From Cyrtodaria siliqua (lineage: Eukaryota > Mollusca > Bivalvia > Adapedonta > Hiatellidae): DNA of 64,000 nucleotides. Positions 23,178-34,114 of this stretch are shown here, one piece after another. The stretch is taken from assembly GCA_037043455.1 (NCBI GenBank), contig JAWPHD010011520.1, forward strand, positions 19,186-83,185, written 5' to 3'. The stretch's first letter is position 1. The number at the start of each line of letters is the position of its first letter. A program made the position numbers and the translations under genes. Under the pieces are notes generated by a model, which saw only the letters and a program-made list of their open reading frames with translations, ran no database searches and was not told where the DNA came from.

Positions 23178-23666
23178 AGGGAATGTAGCGACACAGCCAA
23201 AAATGCTCTTTTATTAAGAGTTCTGAAAAACTTGCAAAAAGGTGAAATAATTATCAAAATCGGATGATAAACAAAAAAGATATGACCATCTGAAGGTACT
23301 AAAATGGATATGGGAGCCGCCATTTTGAAAACTATGACGTCATAGTTGCATATGACCATATATGGAATATTGATAAATATCATTTAATTATTGACATTAG
23401 TTATACATATTCTTCATACAGTTACTTTAATGTTTTCCCCAATAAATGAGTATTTTTTTTTATATTTATCAATATTCCATATATGGTCTTTAGAACTGTG
23501 ATGTCATAGCTCTAAAAAGGGCGGCTTCCATATCCATTTCAACAGAACCTTCAAACGATCATATCTTCTTTGTTTATCATTCGCTTTTGATAATTCTTCC
23601 ATCATTTTCCAAGTTTTTCAGAACTCTTAATATTAAAGATTGTTTGGCTGTGTCGCTAAATTCCCA
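23178..23666. mobile_element. Complete foldback MITE, family 2, flanked by TTAA
   Basis: The left end AGGGAATGTAGCGACACAGCC and right end (reversed) TGGGAATTTAGCGACACAGCC are each bordered by TTAA (23,174-23,177 and 23,667-23,670). The arms run ~200 bp with matching blocks (ttctgaaaaacttgcaaa, attatcaaaatcgg, gcatatgaccatatatggaa), leaving a short centre. TTAA target duplication is typical of piggyBac-type transposition, so this is probably a non-autonomous piggyBac-mobilised element. Confidence 0.85.
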
Positions 23667-23669
23667 TTA

Positions 23670-24225
23670 ACACATATATAGGGTATGGAGGTATAATATG
23701 TACGTATATAGGGGTATGGCGACATAATAATAGAGAGCACTTGGACATACTATGAAAGTATATAGAGGATCTGGGGTTATAATATGAAAGAATAAATATG
23801 TACGTATTATTATATAGAGGGTATATAGAGGATATACATAGGGACATAATATTTAAAGATATAGAGGTGACCATGTGACATAATATGTAAGGATATAGAG
23901 GGTATGGGGAAATATTATGTAATGATATAGAGGGTCTGGGGATATAATATGTACGTATTATTATATAGAGGGTATATAGAGGATATACATATGGACATAC
24001 TATTTAAAGATGTAGAGATGTCATAATATGTAAGGATATAGAGGGTATGGGGGTATATTACCGTATTTCAGGATATAGAGTGTATGGGGGCATAATATGT
24101 AGGGATATATAGGGTACGGGGACATACACTGTAAAGATATAAAGGGTATGTAAGGATATAGAGGGTACAGGGAAATACAATGAAAGGATATCTAGGCTGC
24201 GGGGACATAATATGTCAGTATATAT
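23670..24225. repeat. Degenerate minisatellite (ggatatagagggtatggggacataatatg)
   Basis: Irregular head-to-tail units built from tatagagggtatgg, ggacataatatgta and aggatatagag, with higher-order duplications (for example gtacgtattattatatagag at ~23,800 and ~23,950). Similar words already appear at 23,090-23,160. Minus-strand open frames across it are repeat artefacts. Confidence 0.75.
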
Positions 24226-24536
24226 TCCTTTCCGATTATTTAATAACATAAGGTCGTAAGTGCAACTGTTCAGATTACTAAGTAAAAGTTACATTGTTGG
24301 AATTCTACGTATTCTATTTTATGAGAAAGAAAAAAATACAACGTATGTCATTTGAGATTGTTCCGAGAATTCATACAATTGATATTGTCAGGCAGATTTT
24401 TTCACTTCCCCGAAATCTATGATTTTCACTTCCGACGTTATAATTATTGACCATCGACACTCATTCGTGTTTGTATAATTATGGTTTGTATTTTGTATCA
24501 ATTTTAGAATGATAACGACCCAACCATCCTTGGGAA

Positions 24537-24986
24537 ATGGCGAATACAGACACACAGTGGCAACATTGCCGATATGGTACAGCGCATCCACTGGGCAGAG
24601 ACCAATCATGTTGGTTACACGTGAACGACAACCACTGGCTTACACTGGCGTCGACCAACATAAAAGGACCAGTGGAATTGTATGACTCGAAGACAAAGGG
24701 AAACATAAGCACACAGTTTGCAGTCACTATCAGAAAATATCACGGAAAAAACGTTGAAATAAATCTAATGAATGTTCAGCAGCAGGAAGGAATAACCGAT
24801 TGTGGACTTTTCGCAATTGCAAACGCGACTTCCATATCTTTTGGAGACGATCCAACTTCAATAGTATACAGTCAGGATTTGATGAGAGATCATTTCCTTG
24901 CATGCGTGGATGAAAAGAAAATGACACCATTTCCACACACGATTAGTAGATGCAGAAAGAGGGTGAAGTTTACTAAAACAAACTAG
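24537..24986 (+). CDS. Ulp1-like (C48) cysteine protease domain of a transposon
   Basis: Frame of 149 codons. The catalytic arrangement of Ulp1/C48 proteases is visible in order: His33 in NDNHWLTL, Asp50 in ELYDSK, Gln81-83 in NVQQQEG, and Cys89 in ITDCGLFAIANATS. It is followed by SISFGDDPTS and a basic tail (SRCRKRVKF), a layout I recall from transposon-encoded Ulp1 domains in cnidarians and molluscs. The residues before His33 do not resemble the family, while an overlapping frame just upstream (NDNDPTILGKW) does, so a frameshift near 24,540-24,620 is likely. An intron end (tttag) sits at 24,507. Lying in the 7 kb terminal-repeat element on the same strand as the 20,867 exon, it is probably that element's C-terminal exon. 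Some Ginger elements carry such proteases (established, from memory). Confidence 0.7.
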   Translation: MANTDTQWQHCRYGTAHPLGRDQSCWLHVNDNHWLTLASTNIKGPVELYDSKTKGNISTQFAVTIRKYHGKNVEINLMNVQQQEGITDCGLFAIANATSISFGDDPTSIVYSQDLMRDHFLACVDEKKMTPFPHTISRCRKRVKFTKTN

Positions 24987-24999
24987 GGAAACAATATGT

Positions 25000-25510
25000 T
25001 CAGTTCTAAAGACGAACTGTATTATTCACATTGACTAACGACATCGAAGAGCATGACCCGGCCACTTGTGTAGCTGTTGATTCTCGGCTTTAAGCAAGCA
25101 CACTCTAGTGTTTTGGTCAACAATATGTTATTGATTTTAACTATAATTATGCAGGATTAAAAATAAAATTATCTTATGTATTGGTTTCGCAAATCACTTT
25201 ATTTCTAAAGAGGAACTGTATTGTCTTTCACATTACTTAATGAAGAAAACAACCCGGCAACTTGTGTATCCGTTGGTTTTCGAATTGTAAGTGTTTTGCC
25301 AAACACATTTAGCAAACTACACACCATTATGTTATTGACTTTAACTATACATATGCATGATGAAAAACACATTTATTTAATGCATTTGTTGTACATCACA
25401 TCATTTCTTAAGACGAACTGTATTATTTTTCATAATAATGACAAACTAAATAGCAGTAGGTTATTGATTCTAACTATAACACTATACATATGCATAATTA
25501 AAAATAAACT
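25000..25510 (+). repeat. ~190 bp tandem repeat after the Ulp1 ORF
   Basis: Three diverged units, each with ttctaaagacgaactgtatt near its start, a 'cccggccacttgtgt'-type block (units 1 and 2), and a 'ttattgactttaactata..atgcat' end. Starts are near 25,003, 25,202 and 25,388. They are probably duplicated 3' untranslated sequence of the element. Confidence 0.65.
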
Positions 25511-25693
25511 TTGTCCGTGTCTTTGTTATCCCTTAATTACCTTTACCCTAATGACATATATTAAAGAGAGTGGATGCGATCTGGAAGCATTATGGATGTC
25601 AGCCCAAATACAAATACAACCACAAACATGGGTTTCAGATTCATATTTATGCACTAAACTAGGAGTTATCCATAACGGCCGATTCAATCATTG

Positions 25694-26232
25694 TTAAAGG
25701 GGTTGATGCGCTATTTTCAAACAAGGTTTATTTTAAAGGGCTCTTAAAAACTTTTAAAAGGCTGAAAGGAATATCAACATGCCATGAAAAAACAAAGAAG
25801 ATATGACCTATTGAAAATTTGCAAAGAAACATAAATGGAGACTGCTAACTTTGAACGATGACGTCATCGCGCCTTTTTACCATATATGGAATAGTGACAA
25901 TATGTCTTTTAAAGCTAAAAAAACCACTGCAAATGAAAAATAAGCATACAATTTATACATTTTACATCTGTATATTTAGTTTTTTAATCAATTTGCAGTG
26001 ATTTTTTTGTTTTAAAATGTGTTTTGTCTATATGTCATTTATAGTAAAAAGGTGCGATGATGACATCGTTCCAAGATACCAAGATGGCCTACTCCATTTA
26101 TGTTCTTTGCAGATTTTCAATCGGTCATTTCTTCTTTATTTTTCATTGCATTTTGATATTTCTTTCATTTTTTTTCGAGTTTTTCAGAGCCCTTTTAAAT
26201 AAATCCTGTTTAAAAATAGTGCATCAACACAA
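25694..26232. mobile_element. Foldback MITE, divergent family 2 relative
   Basis: The ends TTAAAGGGGTTGATGCGC and (reversed) GTTGATGCACTA are inverted. The arms of ~230 bp match through gggctcttaaaaac / gagtttttcagagccc, gacgtcatcgcgcc / ggtgcgatgatgacatcg and the loop-proximal aaaccactgcaaatg / atttgcagtgattttt. The left TTAA is present; the right one is mutated. Confidence 0.75.
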
Positions 26233-27244
26233 TAGTTGTAATCCATGCAAATCTTTAAGAATCTTATAAATTATTGTTTATAGAAGAAGATGAAGAAGAT
26301 AAATGTTTATTAAAGTGTCACAAATCATCACATGGCAAACACAACGTTCAATACCACATATTAACTACTGAATACATTTAAAAATTATTTTTAATTATAT
26401 TTAGTCCGCTGTTGTTGTTTTTCAAATCAAGGTTGTATTTTATGTTAGTACACAAGTCTCTTTGTCCCAAAGGTTAACATATGGTGATACACAGTTTCAT
26501 AAGATCTGCTCTATTTTTGTCAGTTAAAACAAAAAAATACCAAGTTTTGCGTAATCAAATACAGACTAAACTCATGTAAACCTTTATAATGTGCTTCAAT
26601 TTCATATACAATATGCATATGTATTGAATTAATTTTTCATTACGGTCAGTTATGGCTAATAAACATGTGCGGTCTGGAAAGCTCGACAACTCGGCTGCGT
26701 GTTGTTTCTAAATCATAAATGTTAATGTAAATGGGGTGTACTTCTATTACTATTGTGATATGTTTATCTGTCAAAATCATTCCGTCGTTTAACAGCTTTA
26801 TGTCCTCTTTTGTATATGAAGATTATCGCCTTCTCAGTATGTTTGCAAATTCTAAGTTATTATATTTTAAACTATTTTTAAACTCCATAATGTTTGATTT
26901 TTCTTAAGAATGAGTGTTATCTAGATATTAAAGGAATCAAAATAACACATAATCGGCATGTTATTGATTTGTATAAATTAGTGACTCATAGGCCGATATC
27001 GGCCCAAAATCTCATAGATATGTTAATGTATACCCGCAAATATGTTGAAGAATCCAAATTCCTACTTCGCGTAATGACGATAACGGAACTATTCCTACTT
27101 TGTCCCAATTCCTACTTTGCGCACGGACGATTCCGGAATTGAACCGCGCAAAGTAAGAATTCCGATAATGCCGCGCATTTTAAGAATTCTTACTTTGCGC
27201 AGGGCAATTCCGGAATTGTCCATATTCTCATTTTGCGCATAACA

Positions 27245-28001
27245 TCAATGTTATATAACGAAACACGACTTCCCTAGAGCTAAACATGGTTAATTATGAA
27301 ATAATGCAAATAATGCAAAATGGCATGGAATATAGTTTTGCGCATGCATGTTAACGTTCTTCTCCCCTGTTGCATTTTTGTCACTGAATAAATAATCTAA
27401 GAAATCGATAGTATATGTGTTAAGTGACGTTTATAACGTTCCACTTGAAACGAACTATGGAAACGAAAAAGTTCAAAATATGAATTTCATTCATGTGTTG
27501 AAAGATTTAACAATGAAACAAATATGTTATACCAAACTTTTGCGGAATGCCTAAGAAAAGGTGAATTGTTTTGTTAAAGTGTTAACACATCAGTTGAATC
27601 GCTATGATACCATTGTAGAAGAAGGAATACCACAGTTGAATAATTTACAAGCACGGATGTCATTTCATACCCTGTTTTACATCTTGTTTTTCAGTTTGTA
27701 TCATGTCTATTTTCTAGTGCATCTGTATATTATATATGTAATACATTTACTGTACCATGATACGTTCTGTATATCTGTATTGCATCTTGTACTGCTTCCC
27801 TGCTGTATCCCATTTCTCTTACACTTTCTGCTGCAGCGCTATCGATGTCTGTATCAATTGTGTTTGTGTTTGTGTTTGGGACAGTCATGTGTGCAACGTT
27901 TGTCATAACTTGGGGTTCCCAATTCTAGAAATAGTAAAAAAATAATAATAATAATCATTTTTAAAGTTATCTATGTGAAGAGCAGAACTGACAAACGATT
28001 T
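27245..28001. other. Intron of IAP locus B, shared with locus C
   Basis: 27,245-27,400 matches 63,772-64,000 (tcaatgttatat, tagagataaacatg.ttaatta, aatgcaaaatggcatggaat). The remainder has no recognised feature; plus-strand open frames at 27,561-27,945 are low-complexity and unlikely to be genes. Confidence 0.5.
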
Positions 28002-28321
28002 TTATTTGAAATTAAAACTTAAAATTAAAGTATTTATGCAAATTATTTTCATATTTTCATATGCCAAGGGAATATTAATATCATCAGAAAATAAATATTC
28101 TACCGTTAATGGGTTTCCCTGTAAAATCCCAGTCTCTTCTGTTTCTTCTTCATTTTCGAATTCAGCTTCTCTGTACATTCGTATAAATTCTTCTCCTTTG
28201 CAATGTCTTAAGTAGGCACAGTTAGGGTACCATCTGGCATGTTCTATCCAAGGACTGTCACCATACACCCAGTTCTTGAGACCACCGCCACAGAAAAAAC
28301 AGCGGACACAATCTTGGAAAC
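28002..28321 (-). CDS. IAP locus B: exon completing the second BIR domain
   Basis: The acceptor CATAG precedes 28,321. With the one base left by the previous exon it reads [20 protein letters not shown], then [20 protein letters not shown]. The C-x2-C-x16-H-x6-C zinc ligands of a BIR are all present, so BIR 2 looks functional. BIR domains bind caspases or IAP-binding-motif proteins. The frame continues through an acidic stretch ([12 protein letters not shown]) and stops at 28,002. The real donor is not certain: the only GT near the acidic stretch (AACG|GTAGAA) gives phase 0, whereas the next recognised exon needs phase 1. A small exon may be missing, or this could be a terminal exon of a RING-less isoform. 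A decayed twin lies at 8,745-8,876. Confidence 0.85.
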
Positions 28322-28868
28322 CTATGTTAGAAATAAGACACTATTAAAAAAGAATATTCGCAGAATTAGGACATACCTCCTCAATTCTATTGTTAATACT
28401 TAACGGATAATATACCTTGTTATGCTGATTCAGATAAATATTTCAATATCATGAATAATAGTTTTACTTTAGTTTGGCTACTGTAGTTATATATCAAAAA
28501 AATATAATAAGTTATTACGTTACGCATTACCTTTTCTTGATTTGAGTTTTCAAAACATGTATATTTAATTTGCTTTTGTTTGTTGTGCAGTGCGGACCTA
28601 CTGTGTTATTGCGTTAGGGTGCTGCGGTATCTATATGACACTTTCCTTCACGTTTGTGTTTTTCAATGTGTATATTATGTCATACCTTTACAAATGGGTG
28701 TCAGCGAAGATTGATGTACCAGTTGTCCTGTCCTCTTTGAGACCATAACTTGATCTGTCATTTTAACACAAACCACAACCCAATAATACCGACTCATTCA
28801 CAAGATTGCGAAGCTGTAAGTCTAACCCTATTTGCTATATGACTGTTTTATAATAAATGTTTCCTTAC

Positions 28869-30537
28869 CTGCATAATAGAATCCAGCATCTGCTAGTTCT
28901 TCTGGTTGTTGTACATGGTGTGATGGCCAGCCAATATACGACGCCGTTCTTGTAGCCTTTATGGCATAGTCAGGATGTTTGGCACTATCATAATTGATAC
29001 TTGATTGAGATAGCTGGTGTGTTCTCATACAATTGGCTGTTGTATTTTCATAATTTCTACTGGTTCCATTTGCATCATTAGTACCGTCAAGCCCTGGAGA
29101 TCGATATTTGTGTCCTGTTGAAGTCTGTTGGGTTGGACTAATGGAAGTTTCAGTTTGAGGAACGTTTTCTCTTGTGTTTGGAATTGCTGATTGCGTAGAA
29201 TTAGTATGTTCTGATTTAGAGTTAACTGCAGTTTTAACAGTGCTTGCATTTGTATCACATGGACCCCCGGTGGCACCATCTTCAAATTTATCCTTGTTCC
29301 TTTCATCATTGGAATTGTGTTCAGTACTCTCACGTTTAAATTCAGAATCATGTATTGAAACATTTTTATTATCCTCACCACAAATAAATTTGCATTTTGG
29401 AGACACTCGTTTATGAACTTGATGAGCTGTCTCTTCCAAGCTCCAATTACTATATCTAATTCCACAACTAAAGCATGTTACTTCCTCTCCAAGTCCATTA
29501 TAATAGAATCCATCCTGTGCTAATCTCATAGGCATCATTAAAGACGTCTTAGGGAAATCTTTGAATGATTCGTACCTTGCCCATTCGTATTTCATCAAGT
29601 CGCTCTTTGTGGCATCAGTTTTAGAAATGTCGTTAAAGTATTTATCTAATGAGGAAGGATAAGCTGATATCGATATAGCTGGTGTTCCTCTGAATCCAAA
29701 CAAAACATCACACAAGTTATCGTTATTTGTTGTTATTCCGTTTAGAAATGAATTCGGCTCCGATTTATCCATTTGTTTATCACTTTTAACATTCCAATAT
29801 CGGCTAGATTTGAATATACAAAATTCGGACACAATGTTCCACAAACTATCATGTTTCGTTGACACTTTATTGAATCTGATACCATTAGAGACAACCGTTT
29901 CAACTTCGTTTTCAATGTTTGTTCTTTTAATGGAAAGGGTGAGCAGAGAGAAGACTATGACACATGTAAATGCAAAATATTTAAATAACTTTCTGTTAGA
30001 GTTGCCATACACAGGTTGATTATTTTTAGATATTGCAATTATATGGAATTCATTGCTGAATGCATTGTTTTGGTTAAAGCCAACACTTATTTCATGTATC
30101 TTATGGTAGAAATCTGTTTTCCATTCCCGAATTCGATCAATACGAAAAGTCCATTGGTTCCATCCGTTATTTAATGTCTTGATAGTATGCTTTGGAACAA
30201 GTTCAAACACGTTTCCAACCTGTGATGATGTTTGTATTACTGTTTTATATAATAAATCTTCTTTAACTTCTCGGATTTTCCAGTGGGACCCTTTGTCTGT
30301 TTCAATGCAATCGTTTGCTAATGACATGTTTTGATTAAATAGTCCACGTGATACACCCCACTTGTCTGTGCGTTGAAATATGAAGCACACGATGATGATA
30401 TGAAATAATGTTCTGGTAGTTGTTCTTTCCATCAACGTATCTTTTTCTTTATATCCGTGTGTACTCTGTAATACATAGTAAATGACGAGACCATTTAAAA
30501 TATTAGTTAATATAACGTGGTAGGTGATTATATCCAT
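28869..30537 (-). CDS. IAP locus B: long first exon, putative membrane segment, BIR 1 and start of BIR 2
   Basis: From ATG at 30,537 the frame runs 556 codons to a consensus donor (GCAG|GTAAGG). Residues 1-45 hold two hydrophobic patches; residues 184-204 (LFKYFAFTCVIVFSLLTLS) look like a transmembrane helix followed by Lys-Arg. BIR 1 spans about 317-385 with all ligands: Cys355, Cys358, His375, Cys382. A polar, Ser/Thr/Asn-rich linker (about 390-515) leads to BIR 2, which begins at His521 (HPDYAIKATRT) and breaks at FYYAG, the usual BIR intron position, completing in the 28,321 exon. Family members normally start close to the first BIR, so ~310 extra N-terminal residues are unusual. They could be a lineage-specific extension or a fusion. 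The start codon is the first ATG of the frame; a later start cannot be excluded. Confidence 0.85.
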
Positions 30538-30539
30538 TT

Positions 30540-30912
30540 ACAGAACATGTGTTATAATAGTCTGTTTTATTCTTAACTTAGTAAAACACAAACTATTTGT
30601 ATTAGTGTAGTAGATATTGAACAGTTCCTATCCCGCCATCCATATACGGTTATTGCCTGAATTAAATCTTCATGTTTCATTAAGTGTACTTAATTAACAT
30701 ATAAGCATACAAGTATTAAGCATGATATTGCATATGTATTCTTTAAAAATATATACAAGACTAAAGAGCCAGTTCAAACTCATTAGTATCTTCTGTGTCT
30801 AATGGCAATAACGTGCGAGTTAAATGTCTATAAATAACAGTTAAACTAATGATAACTTGGGTAATTGAAACAATACATGTTTTTTCGAATATATCTACAA
30901 TACGAGCACATT
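30540..30912. promoter_or_regulatory. Upstream region of IAP locus B, no motif identified
   Basis: AT-rich sequence 5' of the long exon. It would include the promoter if no non-coding first exon exists. No convincing core-promoter motif was picked out by eye. Confidence 0.2.
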
Positions 30913-30916
30913 TTAA

Positions 30917-31193
30917 AGGGACACACGGCAATCATGATCTTCTAAAAACTCGCGGCGTCCCGTTAGTTTTTCTACATAACTTGCATTTGTTCGTTCATAT
31001 ATTAATTATAAGAATAGTTGAATATGATTTTACCAATAATACATTCAATCCTATTTACATTAAGACAAATGTGTAAACTCAAACTTTTATTTAATTACAT
31101 GAAAGTAGGTTTTAGGTCCAATTGATACTAGATAAATCAATCGAGACGATAATTTCAGTGATTGATAAACACTTTATGTCCCTTTAACGATAG
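30917..31193 (+). mobile_element. Complete MITE, family 1, flanked by TTAA
   Basis: 277 bp between TTAA at 30,913-30,916 and TTAA at 31,194-31,197. The left end AGGGACACACGGCAATCATG and right end (reversed) AGGGACATAAAGTG share the first seven bases and then diverge. Subterminal ctcgcggcgtcccgttag is diagnostic for the family, which also occurs at 4,430, 5,893, 6,605, 7,765, 13,851 and, as right-end scraps, 22,221 and 22,325. Confidence 0.85.
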
Positions 31194-31199
31194 TTTGTA

Positions 31200-31980
31200 C
31201 TAATGTTTATAATCTGAAACATTTATTATTCTAGATAAACTTAAATAAAAACCAAGATTTAATATGGGTATTTTCGTCCATGTTCCTAGAATTTATGACA
31301 CATTTCCCTTACTTTAAAGAGCTACCTCTATCGATATTGTATTAAACACTTATATATATTGCCATTAGTTATATATAGAGCGATAATATTCTGCTTAATA
31401 CTGGTATGCTTATTTTTAGATCATGACGTAATTGGAAACGAGAGAGAGATACTTCTATTTTTAAATTAGTGTGACGTACTAGCATGATGTAATCGGAAAG
31501 AAATATCTCGAAACTGATAGCCCAAAATATGCGTATTACGGGATTGGTTATATTTATCTAATGGTATATTTATCTAAAGGTTGGGATCGGTGCAAAATGA
31601 CATAGGACATTATCGCTTGAAATACTGTTTTTGCTGTTGAATCCATGAGACTATCACATGACTGACACAGAGTTTCTGGTTTACCTAAGAAAGAATGAGG
31701 ACATTTAATTATATTTACTGTATAATATGTACATTTGTACATATTATAAATATAAACAAATAAAGTAAATTAATTAAGAAATTAAATATTTGCTTGCGAA
31801 CTTAGAAGTACTCGTTAAACGTGTTCACTAAAGATTCACTATTATCAGATCTCTAAGAAATATGTCCACGACGTGAATTATACCCTTTAAAGATGATATA
31901 TTATCCAGCACATTTCCTTAACGTAAAATGAACTCTTTATACACGGTATATATACACTTGTTCATATTTAGAAGACTTGT
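31200..31980. other. Non-coding, nothing recognised
   Basis: AT-rich; no supported gene. A minus-strand open frame at 31,554-31,742 has no visible domain. Confidence 0.4.
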
Positions 31981-31983
31981 TTA

Positions 31984-32340
31984 ATAACATAATGGATAAT
32001 GGATACTTTCCAGATACGTGGGGTGATTTTTATATAATACCATTTCATAAGACGATGGAAACAATTTCAGAGGAATAACCTTTCTTAGTAAATTAGGAAA
32101 ACTGTTAACACGAATTGTAAATACTAGGTTATAATTATATTGAAGCTCAAGCTGGGTTTAGAGCTAAAATGAATACTGTTGATAATGTGCTTAATATAAA
32201 AAAAAAATTACATCGATTGCGAAGTTATTGCAACTTATATTAATCACTCTCAATGGCTTCCTGAGTTGAACCAGTACTATGCCATGTGGAATATTTATCT
32301 TGCTTAAAGCTACACAATCCCGATAAAATAATACAATTTC
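31984..32340 (+). pseudogene. LINE reverse-transcriptase fragment
   Basis: In shifting frames it reads MDNGYFPDTWGDFYIIPFHK, an NNF(R)GIT(F)LSKLGKL-type block, then YIEAQAGFRAKMNTVDNVLN. This is the same order as in the LINE at 49,230-49,480 (GYFPDTWSEGYVILLHK .. NYRGITLL .. TLSTGRLQAKYEYVR). Multiple frameshifts and stops; a short dead fragment of that family. Confidence 0.7.
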
Positions 32341-32344
32341 AAGT

Positions 32345-33285
32345 TGTTTTAAACATAAGAACGCCTATAGAACGCCTATAGATGAAGTTCTTTGCTGGTT
32401 TGTTGTCTACATTGTTTAGGCTGGTATATTGTCATAGCGTATATCGAGGCATTTGCATAATAGGCGTGATAAACGCTTCGGTAACTTTGAAATTGTACCA
32501 CCCAACGATTACGGGTATATAAGCCTAAACGTTTATATAGCAATTTGCTCAAATATCCGATAACTACAGATTATTGAACTCGATGAGGATATTTAGTGGC
32601 ATGCAATGCAACTATATACATGTTTGTATTGTTGAACGAAAGGGAACAAGTAAAATGCGTAAGGCATAACGTAAATACATCACTATGTAGAGAATTATAA
32701 ACACTTACCCGCGTATTCCACATATGTTCCATATCTTGTTTATACTTATTTCCTAAAATATCCTTCAAATAATCTAAAATCATACACGTATTATATAAGT
32801 ATACATATACAGAGAGCGTGTATCAGTAGCTAATAGTATGACACGTGAAATCCATGCTTAAGTGTTGACTCGGGACAGGGAGAAATTATTGTTTACAATG
32901 AGACACTTGAAGGATATTGTTCAAATTAAGTTATGTATATGGAATTTTCTTTTGTTGGAAAAAGACCAGCAATATTATTTCTCGCAAGTCGTAGTTTTCA
33001 GGATGTGAGGAAGGGGTATACACATGAATGTCGCCCATCCGTCTATCCTTCAGTTGCACTTTTCAATTCCGGAGCTTCTTGGGAAAATAATAAGAGTCAC
33101 ATTTCGTAAAAAAGGGATCGCACTTGCGTGCGAGCTTTTGTGGGTGCGTGCCTAAACCGTGCTTGTGCGCGTACTATTATGCATATGTTTGCTAATATTT
33201 AAATCTGACGAATTTGAAAGGCATTTGAATACTGCTTCTTCATAAAAAAGAAAATTCATAAAAAAAAATGTTTTTAAAAGTGCTC
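32345..33285. other. Non-coding, nothing recognised
   Basis: No supported features. A minor direct repeat (agaacgcctat twice) occurs near 32,360. Confidence 0.4.
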
Positions 33286-33291
33286 AGGCCT

Positions 33292-33375
33292 GGACTAGAA
33301 CCCCGTCCGCAACTAAGCATACTAAGACAGCGCGTTAACCTATTGCGCTACGGAGGCCGATTAACACTGTCGTAT
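33292..33375 (-). mobile_element. tRNA-like SINE head
   Basis: The minus strand has an A-box-like TAGCGCAATAGGTTAACGCG and a B-box-like GGGGTTCTAGTCC spaced as in a tRNA. Acceptor and anticodon stems do not pair well, so it is read as a tRNA-derived repeat and not a working tRNA. Confidence 0.45.
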
Positions 33376-34114
33376 TAATTAAGTTACTTTACATAAATAT
33401 GCTCAATCGCGAAGACTGCTAATATCACGGTGGATAGACGTAACGGACCCTGGTTGCTCAAAACTGCGTTACCTTGATTCTGGTTTCACTTGTAACGGAC
33501 CCTGGTTGGTAAATGGACACTGGTGTCAAAAAGTTCGAACATAAAGATACAGTATCGTATGTATAAGAAAAAAAACTTTATGCGACGGAACTTTTGAATA
33601 TCATATACTTCGAAATGCATTTTCTTATGTACAACAAATGTATAATAATTCCTAACAAGCTTACTCTTAACCGGTCGATACAAAGATGATGACTTCAAAA
33701 AGCCAAACTTCCATATGTTCTCTCTGACTGATTTAATGTGATCCCAAACTGGTTTGCAACTGCTGTTGTTCAATAAAGATGACTGTTTAGTCTAAAAATC
33801 TGCAAATATTTACATCATGTCTAAATTTCAGAGTCCCGGACCTTGGTTGCTTTGTAAAAAATGCTTGAGATTCGGACAACAATATGTATCTTTGGCACCG
33901 GATCCTGGTTGATATATACCTTCAGATTAAAGAGAAAACGACGATCGGGTATATGGCTCCACCAAAACAAACAATAACAAAAACACATCTATTGGTTGCA
34001 TGGTGTTTTAAGTCATCTTCATCACATTTTAGGTTATATATGATGGTCGATTTTTTCGTGGTGGAGGCAAGGCAGACCAGTAGGACAAGTACTGCATGCC
34101 TCATGAAATCTTGG

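Larger units (their letters stand above)
20246..27244 (+). mobile_element. ~7.0 kb integrase-type DNA transposon (Ginger-like?) inserted in IAP locus B
   Basis: The two ends are inverted repeats of about 72 bp with roughly nine mismatches. The left end starts TGTTCTACGCAAAGTAAGAA and the right end, read on the minus strand, starts TGTTATGCGCAAAATGAGAA. Both continue with atggac.attccggaattgc and a second TGCGCAAAGTAAGAATTCTT. Inside each end the words gcgcaaagtaagaat and attccggaatt recur in both orientations as subterminal repeats. Between them lie a plus-strand N-terminal exon (20,867) and a Ulp1-like protease ORF (24,537). The paralogous locus C near 63,765 has the flanking sequence without the element. 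Target-site duplication is not clear: flanks are gtctata on the left and tcaatg on the right. No integrase core was recognised, so this copy seems internally deleted or decayed. Family assignment is inference. Confidence 0.7.
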
